Shown here piece after piece: positions 8,683 through 16,298 of a stretch of DNA of 64,000 nt. The stretch is taken from contig NZ_CP050137.1 in NCBI RefSeq assembly GCF_013344685.1, positions 3,217,001 through 3,281,000 on the forward strand, read 5' to 3'. The translations under genes and the position numbers were made by a program. The notes under the pieces were generated by a model, which was not told the origin of the DNA, searched no databases, and worked only from the letters and a program-made list of their open reading frames with translations. This DNA is from Sphingomonas sp. CL5.1 (lineage in GTDB: Bacteria > Pseudomonadota > Alphaproteobacteria > Sphingomonadales > Sphingomonadaceae). How positions within the stretch are numbered: position 1 is the first letter of the stretch; each line of letters begins with the position of its first letter.

Positions 8683-9092
8683 GTGAGCCGCGCCGCCGTG
8701 TCGCGGATCAGCGCGATCATGTTCGGAATGCCCTGCGTCCGGTTCGAGCTGAGCTGCGCCTTCAGCTCGAACGGCGCGAGCGCGGCGTCGATGTCGGTCG
8801 CGCGCACCTCGGCCGGGGTGCGATCCTGCACCGTCGCCAGCACCAGCGCGATGATCCCCTTGGTGATCGCCGCATTGCTGTCCGCCAGGAAATGCAGCGT
8901 CCCGTCCTCGCGCTGCTGGGGATAGACCCACACCGCAGCCGAGCAGCCGCGCACCAGAGTCGCATCGGTCTTGAGCGCATCGGGCATCGGCTCCAGCGCG
9001 CGGCCGAGGTCGATCAGCAGGCGATAGCGGTCGTCGGCGTCGAGGAACTCATATTCGGCGTGAAGCTCGGCAATGTCGGTGCGGTCGGCCAT
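8679..9092 (-). CDS. sufE: SufE-family cysteine desulfuration protein
   Basis: A 137-aa SufE. It accepts persulfide sulfur from SufS and passes it to the SUF assembly scaffold. Cys50 in LVRGCSAAVWV is the expected acceptor. The pattern DDRYRLLIDLGRALEPMP near the N terminus and SNRTQGIPNMIALIRDTA at the C terminus are family-typical. It lies 69 bp downstream of the last phage-shock small gene on the same strand and may be read through from it or have its own promoter. Confidence 0.9.
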   Translation of the reverse strand: MADRTDIAELHAEYEFLDADDRYRLLIDLGRALEPMPDALKTDATLVRGCSAAVWVYPQQREDGTLHFLADSNAAITKGIIALVLATVQDRTPAEVRATDIDAALAPFELKAQLSSNRTQGIPNMIALIRDTAARLT

Positions 9093-9119
9093 TGCCGGCC
9101 CGCGTAGAACCTCCGGCGA

Positions 9120-9150
9120 GCCGCCGCAACCGCCGGGCGGGAGCGGCGGC
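9120..9150. repeat. GC-rich inverted repeat between sufE and the psp genes
   Basis: Seven-base arms gccgccg (9120-9126) and cggcggc (9144-9150) flank a 17-base loop. It lies after the last PspB-like gene on the minus strand and could end or attenuate psp transcription before sufE, but no T tract follows, so a terminator is only a possibility. Confidence 0.35.
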
Positions 9151-9161
9151 GCCTCGATATG

Positions 9162-9404
9162 TCAGAGATCGACCCCGGCGGCGATGGCCTCCAGCTTGCG
9201 GATACGTTCCTTGAGATCGGCGATCTCAATGCGCGCAGTGGCGCTCGTCGCCGTACCGGGCGCGCGCATCTCATGGTCGGCGGCGAGCTGTTGCTGCTTG
9301 AGCTGGAGCCAGCCGCGCCAGCCGGAAAGCGCGGCGGCGACCAGCATCGCTAGCCCCGCGAGCGCGGCGGAAGCCATGGTGAGGTAGAAGCTCGGGTCGG
9401 ACAT
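9162..9404 (-). CDS. Small PspB-shaped membrane protein (fourth in array)
   Basis: An 80-aa protein with one N-terminal membrane helix (about 5-30) and a short coiled coil ending in IADLKERIRKLEAIAAG, which resembles the ERIxxLE signature near the C terminus of PspB. It is the last of four such proteins in the psp operon, 15 bp after the previous one. PspB proteins sit in the inner membrane and with PspC signal envelope damage to PspA. Homology to PspB is inferred from architecture and the short motif only. Confidence 0.65.
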   Translation of the reverse strand: MSDPSFYLTMASAALAGLAMLVAAALSGWRGWLQLKQQQLAADHEMRAPGTATSATARIEIADLKERIRKLEAIAAGVDL

Positions 9405-9419
9405 GGTTCGACTCCTCGT

Positions 9420-9665
9420 TCAGCGGTCACGCAGTTCTTCGATCTGACGGCTCAGATCGGTGCTGCCGTGATTGTCGGTGATGACACGCTCAAGGACGGC
9501 GACGCGCTCCTTGAGCTGGCGGATCTCGTCGCGCGCGGCGATCAGGTCGGCGGGGGGCGGTTGCTGCCCGTCCTGCTCGCGGCCCAGCGCCTTGTAGCGT
9601 TCGGAGAAAATCTTACCCAGCGTTGCGATCAGCACGATCGCCACCACCATCGAAAATGGACCCAT
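9420..9665 (-). CDS. Small PspB-shaped membrane protein (third in array)
   Basis: An 81-aa protein: N-terminal membrane helix (MVVAIVLIATLGKIF), a basic and polar linker with QPPPAD, then a coiled coil DEIRQLKERVAVLERVITDN. The ERVAVLERVITD stretch closely parallels that of the 100-aa neighbour and the PspB tail. It lies in the psp operon between the 100-aa and 80-aa proteins, with gaps of 43 and 15 bp. The function is inferred to be membrane stress sensing or PspA recruitment. Confidence 0.65.
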   Translation of the reverse strand: MGPFSMVVAIVLIATLGKIFSERYKALGREQDGQQPPPADLIAARDEIRQLKERVAVLERVITDNHGSTDLSRQIEELRDR

Positions 9666-9708
9666 CGTCCAGGCTCCCTTGCCCTGCTTGTTTCGCGCGC
9701 GCCGGCGA

Positions 9709-10011
9709 TCAGTTGCCGCGCAGCGCCTCGATCTCGGCGGCGGTGCGGGTGGCGGGATCGGTGGCGATCCGCTCCAGCACCGCGATCCGCTCCTCCAGCC
9801 GGCCGACCTGCCCGGTCAGCTTCTCATTCTCGTTCGACAGCAGCATGATCTGTCGCTGGTCGTCGAGGCTGGAAGCGTTGCGTGCCCGGCGGCCCCGCCG
9901 GAAATCGTCCAGCGGATAACCGTGTTTCGCCTGCACCCACGTGCGGAAGGCGCGGCTGCCGAATACGATCGCGACCATCGCGATCGGCACCAGGAAACCG
10001 AAGTCATGCAT
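9709..10011 (-). CDS. Small PspB-shaped membrane protein (second in array)
   Basis: A 100-aa protein with an N-terminal membrane helix (FLVPIAMVAIVFGSRAF), a basic middle (RRGRRARN) and a coiled coil LTGQVGRLEERIAVLERIATD. It starts 30 bp after pspC. The coiled-coil signature matches the PspB-type C terminus. A second in-frame-looking ATG four bases upstream is out of frame, so 10011 is the start. No enzyme motif is present. Confidence 0.65.
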   Translation of the reverse strand: MHDFGFLVPIAMVAIVFGSRAFRTWVQAKHGYPLDDFRRGRRARNASSLDDQRQIMLLSNENEKLTGQVGRLEERIAVLERIATDPATRTAAEIEALRGN

Positions 10012-10041
10012 GGTTAGTCTCTCCGTTGCCCGGCTTTATGC

Positions 10042-10425
10042 TCAGCGCAGGCTGTCAATTTCGTTGGCGAGCTGCGTGTTGCGGCTCGTATAGTGCAGCT
10101 CGATATCGGCGAGGCGGCGGTCCAGTTCGCGGAACTTGGAGCGGACCTCGGCGGTGGTGCGCTTCGGGTTGGAGCGCACGCCCTGCCAGAATTTCTCCTG
10201 ATCGGCGGACTGGTAAAGGCCGATAGGTTTCTTCGGCGTCACCCAGGCAATCACGAGATAGGCGATGACGATCCACCATTGCTGCGCCACGAAGACCATC
10301 GCCGCGGTGCCGAGGCGCACCCAGAGCGGATCGATGCCGGTATAGTCCGCGATCCCGGCACAGACGCCCTTCCATTTGGCGTTCTGCTTGTCGAGATAGA
10401 ACCTCGTCGGGCTTTCGTCGGCCAT
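10042..10425 (-). CDS. pspC: Phage-shock protein C, envelope stress sensor
   Basis: A 127-aa PspC-domain protein. The N-terminal FYLDKQNAKWKGVCAGIADYTGIDPLWVRLG is the family signature, followed by a membrane segment (about 40-65) and VTPKKPIGLY. PspC and PspB together sense inner-membrane stress and release PspF from PspA. The C-terminal half is a charged, likely helical region (VRSKFRELDRRLADIELHYT). Its ATG overlaps the pspB stop by one base (TGATG), showing coupling. Confidence 0.93.
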   Translation of the reverse strand: MADESPTRFYLDKQNAKWKGVCAGIADYTGIDPLWVRLGTAAMVFVAQQWWIVIAYLVIAWVTPKKPIGLYQSADQEKFWQGVRSNPKRTTAEVRSKFRELDRRLADIELHYTSRNTQLANEIDSLR

Positions 10426-10712
10426 CAGTTCCTCCTCTGGGTCTGGTTTTCCAGCCGATAATCCGGTTCGCGGTGATAATCACTCAGCCCGGGACGGAAA
10501 TCGGGATTGTCGGCTGCGACCAGCCGCTCGACGGTATTCACGCGGTCCTCAAGCCGGCGCGCGAGCGAGTGCAACTCGTCGAGCAGTTGCTCATCCTCCG
10601 CCGTCATGCCGCCGGGGGCCTGTTTCCACTTCGTGACATAATGCATGATCAGCCAGGGCAATCCGATGAACAGGATGCCGCAGACGAACACCGGGACGAA
10701 CACGTCCTCCAT
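10425..10712 (-). CDS. pspB: Phage-shock protein B
   Basis: A 95-aa PspB: N-terminal membrane helix (VPVFVCGILFIGLPWLIMHYVTKW), then a helix LLDELHSLARRLEDRVNTVERLVAADNPDFR close to the E. coli PspB tail. It is somewhat longer than the enterobacterial protein (about 74 aa) because of a polar C-terminal tail. It starts one base after pspA and overlaps pspC. It is expected to sit in the inner membrane and act with PspC. Confidence 0.9.
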   Translation of the reverse strand: MEDVFVPVFVCGILFIGLPWLIMHYVTKWKQAPGGMTAEDEQLLDELHSLARRLEDRVNTVERLVAADNPDFRPGLSDYHREPDYRLENQTQRRN

Positions 10713-10713
10713 C

Positions 10714-11382
10714 TCAATTCCCCTTGTTCAGCCGGGCCTTCAACGCGGCCAGCTCGGCATCGATCTTGTCGGCGGATTTCAGCTCCGCGATCTCCTCCTC
10801 GAGCGTCTTGGGCTGCGCGCCCAGACCCATCGCGTCGGCGCGGCCCTCGGCCTCGTCCACGCGGCGCTCCAGCATGTCGAACCGGCTGAACGCCTCGTGC
10901 GTGCGCGGCCCATTCCACATCTCGCGCAGGCGGGTGCGGTTGTTGGCGCTTTCCAGTCGCGTCGCGATGTTGTTCTGCTTGGCCCGCGCCTCGCGCAGCT
11001 TGGCCTGGAGCTTGGCGATATCCTCCTCGGAGGAGCGCAATGCATCGTCCAGCACCTTCACCTCGGCGCGGAGTTGATCGACCATGTCGGTCGCCTTCTG
11101 GCGCTCGACCAGCGCGGCCTTGGCCAGATCCTCGCGATCCTTGGAGAGCGCGAGTTCCGCCTTCTCCGTCCAGTTCGCCTCCAGCGATTCCAGCTTCGCG
11201 ATATGGCGGCGCATCTCCTTGCTGTCGGCGATCGTCCGCGCGGCCGATGCCCGGACCTCGACCAGCGTCTCCTCCATCTCGAGGATGATCATGCGGATCA
11301 TCTTCGCCGGGTCCTCCGCCTTGTCGAGCAGCTCGGCCATGTTCGCGGCGACGATGTCGCGGGTGCGGGAAAAGATGCCCAT
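10714..11382 (-). CDS. pspA: Phage-shock protein A
   Basis: A 222-aa PspA/IM30 protein. The N-terminal amphipathic start GIFSRTRDIVAANMAELLDKAEDPAKMIRMII is typical and is followed by a continuous coiled coil (about 25-185). It binds stressed inner membrane and, when free, inhibits PspF. The family size is about 220-225 aa. It is followed after one base by pspB and preceded by a 48-aa peptide gene and a stem-loop. Transcription should come from the sigma-54 promoter at 11672-11687. Confidence 0.95.
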   Translation of the reverse strand: MGIFSRTRDIVAANMAELLDKAEDPAKMIRMIILEMEETLVEVRASAARTIADSKEMRRHIAKLESLEANWTEKAELALSKDREDLAKAALVERQKATDMVDQLRAEVKVLDDALRSSEEDIAKLQAKLREARAKQNNIATRLESANNRTRLREMWNGPRTHEAFSRFDMLERRVDEAEGRADAMGLGAQPKTLEEEIAELKSADKIDAELAALKARLNKGN

Positions 11383-11422
11383 TCACGAAACTCCAAGGTT
11401 GCCCCTGCCGATATAAACCTTC

Positions 11423-11460
11423 CGCCGGGGTGGGGCGAGGGGCGGCGCACCTCCCCGGCG
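11423..11460 (-). repeat. Stem-loop between the 48-aa gene and pspA
   Basis: Eight-base perfect arms cgccgggg (11423-11430) and ccccggcg (11453-11460) enclose a GC-rich loop. It sits in the 86-bp spacer between the first small gene and pspA, inside the predicted psp transcript. It may stabilise or process the mRNA or reduce read-through; no T tract follows it on the minus strand. Confidence 0.5.
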
Positions 11461-11467
11461 AGGCGAC

Positions 11468-11614
11468 TTATGCGATCGAACGGGCGATCGCGCTCGCCTG
11501 AGCTGCATTCCCCTGATTGGCCGGGCCGACCGCCATGATCAGCATCGACGCGCTGGCGACGAAGGTGAGGGCGATGGCGGCGAAGGTGCGGCCGATGGTG
11601 TCGAGCTTGGTCAT
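11468..11614 (-). CDS. 48-aa single-helix peptide, first gene after the psp sigma-54 promoter
   Basis: A 48-aa protein with a hydrophobic segment FAAIALTFVASASMLIMAVG (about 11-30) and a small-residue tail. A clear ribosome-binding site (ggagga, 6 bases before the ATG at 11614) supports translation. It is the first frame after the sigma-54 promoter, about 60 bases downstream, and precedes pspA in the same direction. I do not recognise the family; a stress-induced membrane peptide or a cleaved small secreted protein are both possible. Confidence 0.7.
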   Translation of the reverse strand: MTKLDTIGRTFAAIALTFVASASMLIMAVGPANQGNAAQASAIARSIA

Positions 11615-11671
11615 GTCTTCCTCCGTGATCCTGATCCGTACATTCCGCCTCGCGGCGGTTGCCACATGCTT

Positions 11672-11687
11672 TGCAGGAGCCGTGCCA
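11672..11687 (-). promoter_or_regulatory. Sigma-54 promoter of the psp operon
   Basis: Read on the minus strand the site is TGGCACGGCTCCTGCA. It has the invariant GG and GC with exactly ten bases between them, and differs from the TGGCAC-N5-TTGCA consensus at one base. It points toward the 48-aa gene and pspA, and the divergent gene encodes the sigma-54 activator PspF, so context and sequence agree. Confidence 0.88.
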
Positions 11688-11773
11688 ATTTCGTTTTTGG
11701 CGGATTTGCGTGGGTTTCGTGCGCTCGCGGGAATAAAGTCGCCATGCCGCACTTGCCAAGCGTTGGGAAATTA

Positions 11774-11788
11774 CGCCAGATATTGGCG
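11774..11788. repeat. Short inverted repeat abutting the pspF start
   Basis: Perfect arms cgcca (11774-11778) and tggcg (11784-11788) are separated by five bases and end at the base before the pspF ATG. It could be a protein site for autoregulation or a translation-blocking hairpin. Five-base arms are short, so chance is possible. Confidence 0.3.
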
Positions 11789-12823
11789 ATGGAGCGGACG
11801 ACACAGGTTATCGGGCAATCGGGCGTGTTCCTCGATGCGCTCGAGCGTGCCAGCCGCGCGGCGGCGCTTGACCGGCCCGTGCTGGTGATCGGCGAGCGGG
11901 GCACCGGCAAGGAGCTGGTTGCCGAACGCCTCCACCGTCTCAGCCCGCGCTGGGATCAGCCGCTCGTCGTCATGAATTGCGCCGCGCTGCCCGAGACGCT
12001 GATCGAGGCGGAATTGTTCGGCCACGAGGCGGGTGCCTTCACCGGCGCGACCAAGGCGCGCGTCGGGCGATTCGAGGAGGCGCACCGCGGCACGCTGTTC
12101 CTCGACGAGCTGGGGACCCTGTCGATGGGCGCGCAGGAGCGGCTGCTGCGCGCGGTGGAATATGGCGAGGTGACGCGGATCGGCGCCTCGCGCCCGGTGC
12201 AGGTCGACGTGCGCATCGTCGCCGCCACCAACGAGCATCTGCCCGACAAGGTGGACCGCAACGAATTTCGCGCCGACCTGCTCGATCGCCTGTCGTTCGA
12301 GGTGGTGACGTTGCCGCCACTACGCGCCCGGCGCGGCGATATCCCGGTGCTGGCGGACTATTTCGGCCGGCGCATGGCGGCGGAGCTTGGGTGGGATAGC
12401 TGGTCCGGCTTCGGGCCGGCGGCGCTCGACGCGATGCTTGAATATCGCTGGCCGGGCAATGTGCGCGAGTTGCGCAACGTGGTGGAGCGCGCGGTCTATC
12501 GCTGGGACCTGACCGACCCGATCGACGTGATCGAGTTCGATCCCTTCGCGTCGCCCTATCGGCCCGGTTCGGCGGGTCTGGTGCAAACGGCGCCGGCAAG
12601 GGTCGCGCCGATGCCGGATCAAGAGGACGATGAGGTCGCGGCGTGCGAGGTCGGGCCGTCCGACTTCAAGAGCCGGGTCGCGCGGTTCGAGAAGGAATTG
12701 CTGACCCGCGCGCTGGCGGAAAACCGCTTCAACCAGCGCGCGACGGCGGACGCGCTCGGCCTCAGCTACGACCAGCTTCGCCACGCGCTTCGCCGCCATG
12801 ATCTGGTCGGAGCGGTTGCGTAA
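11789..12823 (+). CDS. pspF: Phage-shock operon transcriptional activator PspF
   Basis: A 344-aa sigma-54 activator without an N-terminal regulatory domain, as in E. coli PspF. The AAA+ domain (about 5-240) carries GERGTGKE, the sigma-54 contact loop GAFTGA and GTLFLDELG. A C-terminal helix-turn-helix is at about 310-340 (NQRATADALGLSYDQLRHALRR). The start at 11789 aligns with E. coli PspF; in-frame starts at 11666 and 11744 would add an unrelated lead, the first overlapping the divergent promoter. A linker near 265-305 is longer than in E. coli. PspA is expected to inhibit it. Confidence 0.95.
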   Translation: MERTTQVIGQSGVFLDALERASRAAALDRPVLVIGERGTGKELVAERLHRLSPRWDQPLVVMNCAALPETLIEAELFGHEAGAFTGATKARVGRFEEAHRGTLFLDELGTLSMGAQERLLRAVEYGEVTRIGASRPVQVDVRIVAATNEHLPDKVDRNEFRADLLDRLSFEVVTLPPLRARRGDIPVLADYFGRRMAAELGWDSWSGFGPAALDAMLEYRWPGNVRELRNVVERAVYRWDLTDPIDVIEFDPFASPYRPGSAGLVQTAPARVAPMPDQEDDEVAACEVGPSDFKSRVARFEKELLTRALAENRFNQRATADALGLSYDQLRHALRRHDLVGAVA

Positions 12824-12885
12824 CGAGGTTCGTGGAGCCATTTGGGCCAAGTCGCGTTTGCCAACGCGAGACCAAGGAGGATCCA

Positions 12886-13497
12886 ATGGCTTTTGAACTG
12901 CCGCCGCTGCCCTATGCCTATGATGCGCTGGAGCCCGTCATCTCCAAGGAGACGATGACCTTCCACCACGACAAGCACCACGCCGCTTATACCGCGAAGC
13001 TCAACGAGGGCGTCGAGGCCGATCCGAAGCTGGCGGGCAAGTCGATCGAGGAAATCATGGGAATGATGTCCCAGCTTCCGCCGCTCGTGCGCAACAATGG
13101 CGGCGGCTATTGGAACCATGACTTCTTTTGGAAGATCATGGCCCCCAAGGGCTCGACCCAGCCGAGCGGCAAGCTCAAGGAGGCGATCGACGCCTATGGC
13201 GGGCTGGACAAGCTGAAAGAGGATTTCAACGGCAAGGGCGCGGGCCAGTTCGGTTCGGGCTGGGCCTGGGTGATTGTTGATTCATCGGGCAAGCTGAAGG
13301 TCACTTCGACCCCCAATCAGGACAACCCGCTGATGGACGACGCCAAGGAGCCGGGCACCCCGGTCCTCGGCAACGACGTGTGGGAGCACGCCTATTATCT
13401 CACCTACAAGAACGACCGCCCCGGCTATCTGAAGGCGTGGTGGGACGTGGTGAACTGGGACGAGGCGGGGCGTCGCTACGACGCGGCCGTCGCCTGA
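12886..13497 (+). CDS. sodB: Superoxide dismutase, Fe/Mn family
   Basis: A 203-aa cytoplasmic superoxide dismutase. His27 (FHHDKHH), a His in GGYWNHDFFW, and Asp and His in NDVWEHAYYLTY are the metal ligands. The GSGWAWVIV and AKEPGTPVLGNDVWEHAYY blocks and the absence of a signal peptide favour the iron enzyme. A strong aaggagg lies 8 bases before the ATG at 12886, which decides against the upstream in-frame start. A strong terminator follows, so it is monocistronic. Confidence 0.93.
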   Translation: MAFELPPLPYAYDALEPVISKETMTFHHDKHHAAYTAKLNEGVEADPKLAGKSIEEIMGMMSQLPPLVRNNGGGYWNHDFFWKIMAPKGSTQPSGKLKEAIDAYGGLDKLKEDFNGKGAGQFGSGWAWVIVDSSGKLKVTSTPNQDNPLMDDAKEPGTPVLGNDVWEHAYYLTYKNDRPGYLKAWWDVVNWDEAGRRYDAAVA

Positions 13498-13520
13498 TCC
13501 CGATCGGTGCAAGTGGAAGG

Positions 13521-13550
13521 GGGCGGCGCCACGAAGCGCCGCCCTTTTTT
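13521..13550 (+). terminator. Rho-independent terminator after sodB
   Basis: Perfect 9-bp stem gggcggcgc (13521-13529) / gcgccgccc (13536-13544) with a six-base loop, followed by six T residues. It also lies 5 bp past the yciB stop on the other strand, but no A tract precedes it, so it is probably one-directional. Confidence 0.93.
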
Positions 13551-13554
13551 CGTA

Positions 13555-14166
13555 TCAGCCTTCGGGAGGAATCGTGTCCGGCGCGCTCGCCGCTTGCAGA
13601 CCATGCTTGAGCAGCATCGGCACGTTGGCAAAGGCGAACAGCAGGGTGAGGGGGATCGCGCCCCACAGCTTGAAACCCACCCAGAAATCGGTCGAGCTGT
13701 TGCGCCACACCGCCTCGTTCAGGACCGCCATCAGCACGAAGAAGATCGTCCAGTTGCGGGTGAGCTTGCGCCACCCTTCCTCGTTCAGTCCCGGATAGGC
13801 TGTTTCCAGCAAGCTCTGGAGCAGCGGCCGTCCAGTCGCGAGGCCGAAGCCCAGCACGGCGGCGAAGGTCGCATAGACGAAGGTCGGCTTCATCTTGATG
13901 AAACGCTCGTCGTGGAAATAGATGGTGAGGCCGCCGAACACGAGCACCAGCACGGCGGAAATCAGCAGCATCGGCGAGACGCGCCCGGTCCTGAACCAAG
14001 ACAGCGCGATCGCGACCACCATCGCGACCATGAAAGCCGCGGTCGCCGCGATGATGCGGAAGATCGCCGCGCCGGGCGTCAGGAAGTTTACCGCGAAGAA
14101 GACAAGCAGTGGCCCATAATCCAGCGCGAGCCGGAAACCGGCCGAAGCGTTGCGCGGTTCGCTCAT
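13555..14166 (-). CDS. ispZ: Inner-membrane protein YciB / septation protein A
   Basis: A 203-aa protein with five to six membrane helices. The LDYGPLLVFFAVNF start and the TRNWTIFFVLMAVLNEAVWRN..TDFWVGFKLWGAIPLTLLFAFANVPML block are the IspZ/YciB signature. Family members affect septation and envelope integrity; the mechanism is unresolved. Its ATG overlaps the ftsY stop by 4 bp, placing it in the mtaB-ftsY-ispZ unit. Confidence 0.93.
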   Translation of the reverse strand: MSEPRNASAGFRLALDYGPLLVFFAVNFLTPGAAIFRIIAATAAFMVAMVVAIALSWFRTGRVSPMLLISAVLVLVFGGLTIYFHDERFIKMKPTFVYATFAAVLGFGLATGRPLLQSLLETAYPGLNEEGWRKLTRNWTIFFVLMAVLNEAVWRNSSTDFWVGFKLWGAIPLTLLFAFANVPMLLKHGLQAASAPDTIPPEG

Positions 14167-15101
14167 TTGCGTGCTCCTTCGTCCACTCCGGCGATGATCC
14201 GGCTGACCTCATTGGCGTCGAACGGGCGCAGGTCCGTCATGCCCTCGCCGACGCCGATCGCATGGATAGGCAGGCCATAGCGTTCCGCCGCCGCGACCAG
14301 CACCCCGCCGCGCGCGGTGCCGTCCAGCTTGGTCATCACCAGCCCGGTGACGCCGGCGACCTCCTTGAACACCTCGATCTGGGAGAGCGCGTTCTGCCCG
14401 GTGGTCGCGTCCAGCACCAGCACCACGTCATGCGGCGCGGCCGGATTGAGGCGGCCGAGCACGCGGCGGATCTTGGCCAGCTCGTCCATCAACTCGCGCT
14501 TGTTCTGGAGCCGGCCGGCGGTGTCGACGATCAGCACGTCGATGCCGGTCGCGGTCGCCTGCTTCACCGCGTCCCACACCACGCCCGCCGCGTCGCCGCC
14601 CTCCGGTCCGGTGACGATCGGCACGCCGATCCGCTCGGCCCAGGTCGCGAGCTGGCCGATCGCGGCGGCGCGGAAGGTGTCGCCCGCCGCCAGCATCACG
14701 CCGTAATCCTGCTCCATCAGCAGGTGCGCGAGCTTGGCGATGGTGGTGGTCTTGCCCGATCCGTTGACGCCGATGACGAGGATCACTTGCGGACGGGGGA
14801 AAGCGTCCACCTCCAGCGGCCTGGCGACCTGCGCCAGCACCTTTTCCACCTCCTCCGCGACGACGAGGCGGATGCCGAGATCCTCCATGTTGCGCTCGAA
14901 GCTGCCGTCGGCCAGCCGCGTGCGAATCTTGCCCGCCGTCTCCGGCCCGAGATCGGAGGCGATCAGCGCCTCCTCGATCTCGTCCAGCGTCGCATCGTCG
15001 AGCGGCGCGGTGCCGAGGCCGGTGAGGTTGCCGATCAGCCGGTCCGAGGTGCGGCGGAAGCCGCCGAGCAGCTTTTCGTGCCAGGATGGGTTGGTACTCA
15101 T
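14163..15101 (-). CDS. ftsY: Signal recognition particle receptor FtsY (short form)
   Basis: A 312-aa SRP GTPase. An N domain (about 5-90) precedes the G domain with GVNGSGKTTTIAKLA, the insertion-box region around AAGDTFRAAAIGQL, DTAGRLQNKRELMDEL and TKLDGTARGG. It docks SRP-ribosome complexes at the membrane together with Ffh. The acidic A domain of E. coli FtsY is absent; the protein begins directly at the N domain, as in several alphaproteobacteria. The ATG at 15101 overlaps the mtaB stop by 4 bp. The frame stays open upstream but only as a shadow of mtaB. Confidence 0.95.
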   Translation of the reverse strand: MSTNPSWHEKLLGGFRRTSDRLIGNLTGLGTAPLDDATLDEIEEALIASDLGPETAGKIRTRLADGSFERNMEDLGIRLVVAEEVEKVLAQVARPLEVDAFPRPQVILVIGVNGSGKTTTIAKLAHLLMEQDYGVMLAAGDTFRAAAIGQLATWAERIGVPIVTGPEGGDAAGVVWDAVKQATATGIDVLIVDTAGRLQNKRELMDELAKIRRVLGRLNPAAPHDVVLVLDATTGQNALSQIEVFKEVAGVTGLVMTKLDGTARGGVLVAAAERYGLPIHAIGVGEGMTDLRPFDANEVSRIIAGVDEGARK

Positions 15102-16282
15102 ATTGGTGTTCCGATGAGATGGTCGTCGGTCGCGCCGGTGACGCGCGTTGTGAGGATTTGTCCGATATCGTCGCGCGGTCCGGCGAGGCGAAGCTCGGCA
15201 AAACCGGGCGTGTGGCCACGATCGCCGGGTTTTTCCAGCACGATCGCCTGTTGGCTGCCGATCATGCCGGCGAGCCATGCCCGCCTGAGCCGCGCCGACG
15301 TCGCGCGCAGCCGCGCCGCACGCTCTCTCGCCACCTCGGTCGCCACCTGCGGCATCCGCGCGGCGGGGGTGTTCGCGCGCGGCGAATAAGGGAAGACATG
15401 GGCTTGGACGATCTGGCAATCGTCGATCAGCGCCAGCGTGTTGGCGAACATCGCCTCGTCCTCGGTCGGGAAGCCGGCGATCAGGTCCGCGCCGATCGCG
15501 ATGTCGCGCTTCGCCTTCAGCCGTTCGATCATCCGTACCGCATCGGCGCGCAGGTGACGGCGCTTCATGCGCTTGAGGATCAGGTCGTCGCCGGCCTGTA
15601 GCGACAAATGAAGGTGTGGCATGACGCGCGGCTCGCCGGTGACCAGCTCGAACAGCCGCTCGTCGATCTCGATCGTGTCGAGCGAGGAAAGCCGGAGGCG
15701 GGGCAGGGCGGGAACCCCGGCAAGGATGCGCTCGACCAGCCCGCCGAGCGTCACCTCGCCATCGGCATAGCTGGTGAGGTCGACGCCGGTCAGCACCACC
15801 TCGCGCGCGCCGGCCTCCGCCAGCGCGGCGACGCGCGCGACCACCGCGCCGGCCGGATCGCTCCTGCTCGGCCCACGCCCGGCGGGGATGGCACAGAAGG
15901 TGCAGGCGTGGTCGCAACCGTTCTGCACGCCGACGAAGGCGCGGGCGTGGCGTGGCGCGGGCGCTCGATTGGGAAAGCCGCCCCATGTCGCCGGAAGCAG
16001 CTTGGCGGCATTGCCGACGACACGGGACACCCCCGGAAGCGCCGCGAAGCCGTCCGGGTCGAGCTGCGCCGCGCAGCCGGTCGCGACGATCTCGGCCCCC
16101 GGCCGCGCGCGATGGGCGCGGCGAATCGCCGCGCGACTCTGCTTGACCGCCTCGTTAGTGACGCCGCAGGTGTTGACGACAACCATGTCGCGCGCGCCGA
16201 GCAATCCGCGGATCGTTTCGCTCTCGGCAAGGTTGAGGCGACAACCCAGGGTCACGACGTCGGGTCGGGGCAGGGCGGTCAT
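15098..16282 (-). CDS. mtaB: tRNA t6A37 methylthiotransferase MtaB
   Basis: A 394-aa radical-SAM methylthiotransferase that converts t6A37 to ms2t6A in ANN-decoding tRNAs. Three N-terminal cluster cysteines (TLGCRLN, VNTCGVT, ATGCAAQ) are followed by the radical-SAM motif CDHACTFCAIP. The GRGPSRSDP segment and overall length separate it from MiaB, which is also present near 59 kb. A C-terminal TRAM-like end is short. The ATG at 16282 was chosen because it starts directly at DVVTLGCRLN; it is 16 bp from the divergent DUF924 start. Confidence 0.9.
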   Translation of the reverse strand: MTALPRPDVVTLGCRLNLAESETIRGLLGARDMVVVNTCGVTNEAVKQSRAAIRRAHRARPGAEIVATGCAAQLDPDGFAALPGVSRVVGNAAKLLPATWGGFPNRAPAPRHARAFVGVQNGCDHACTFCAIPAGRGPSRSDPAGAVVARVAALAEAGAREVVLTGVDLTSYADGEVTLGGLVERILAGVPALPRLRLSSLDTIEIDERLFELVTGEPRVMPHLHLSLQAGDDLILKRMKRRHLRADAVRMIERLKAKRDIAIGADLIAGFPTEDEAMFANTLALIDDCQIVQAHVFPYSPRANTPAARMPQVATEVARERAARLRATSARLRRAWLAGMIGSQQAIVLEKPGDRGHTPGFAELRLAGPRDDIGQILTTRVTGATDDHLIGTPI

Positions 16283-16298
16283 AAGGGGCGATCTAGGG

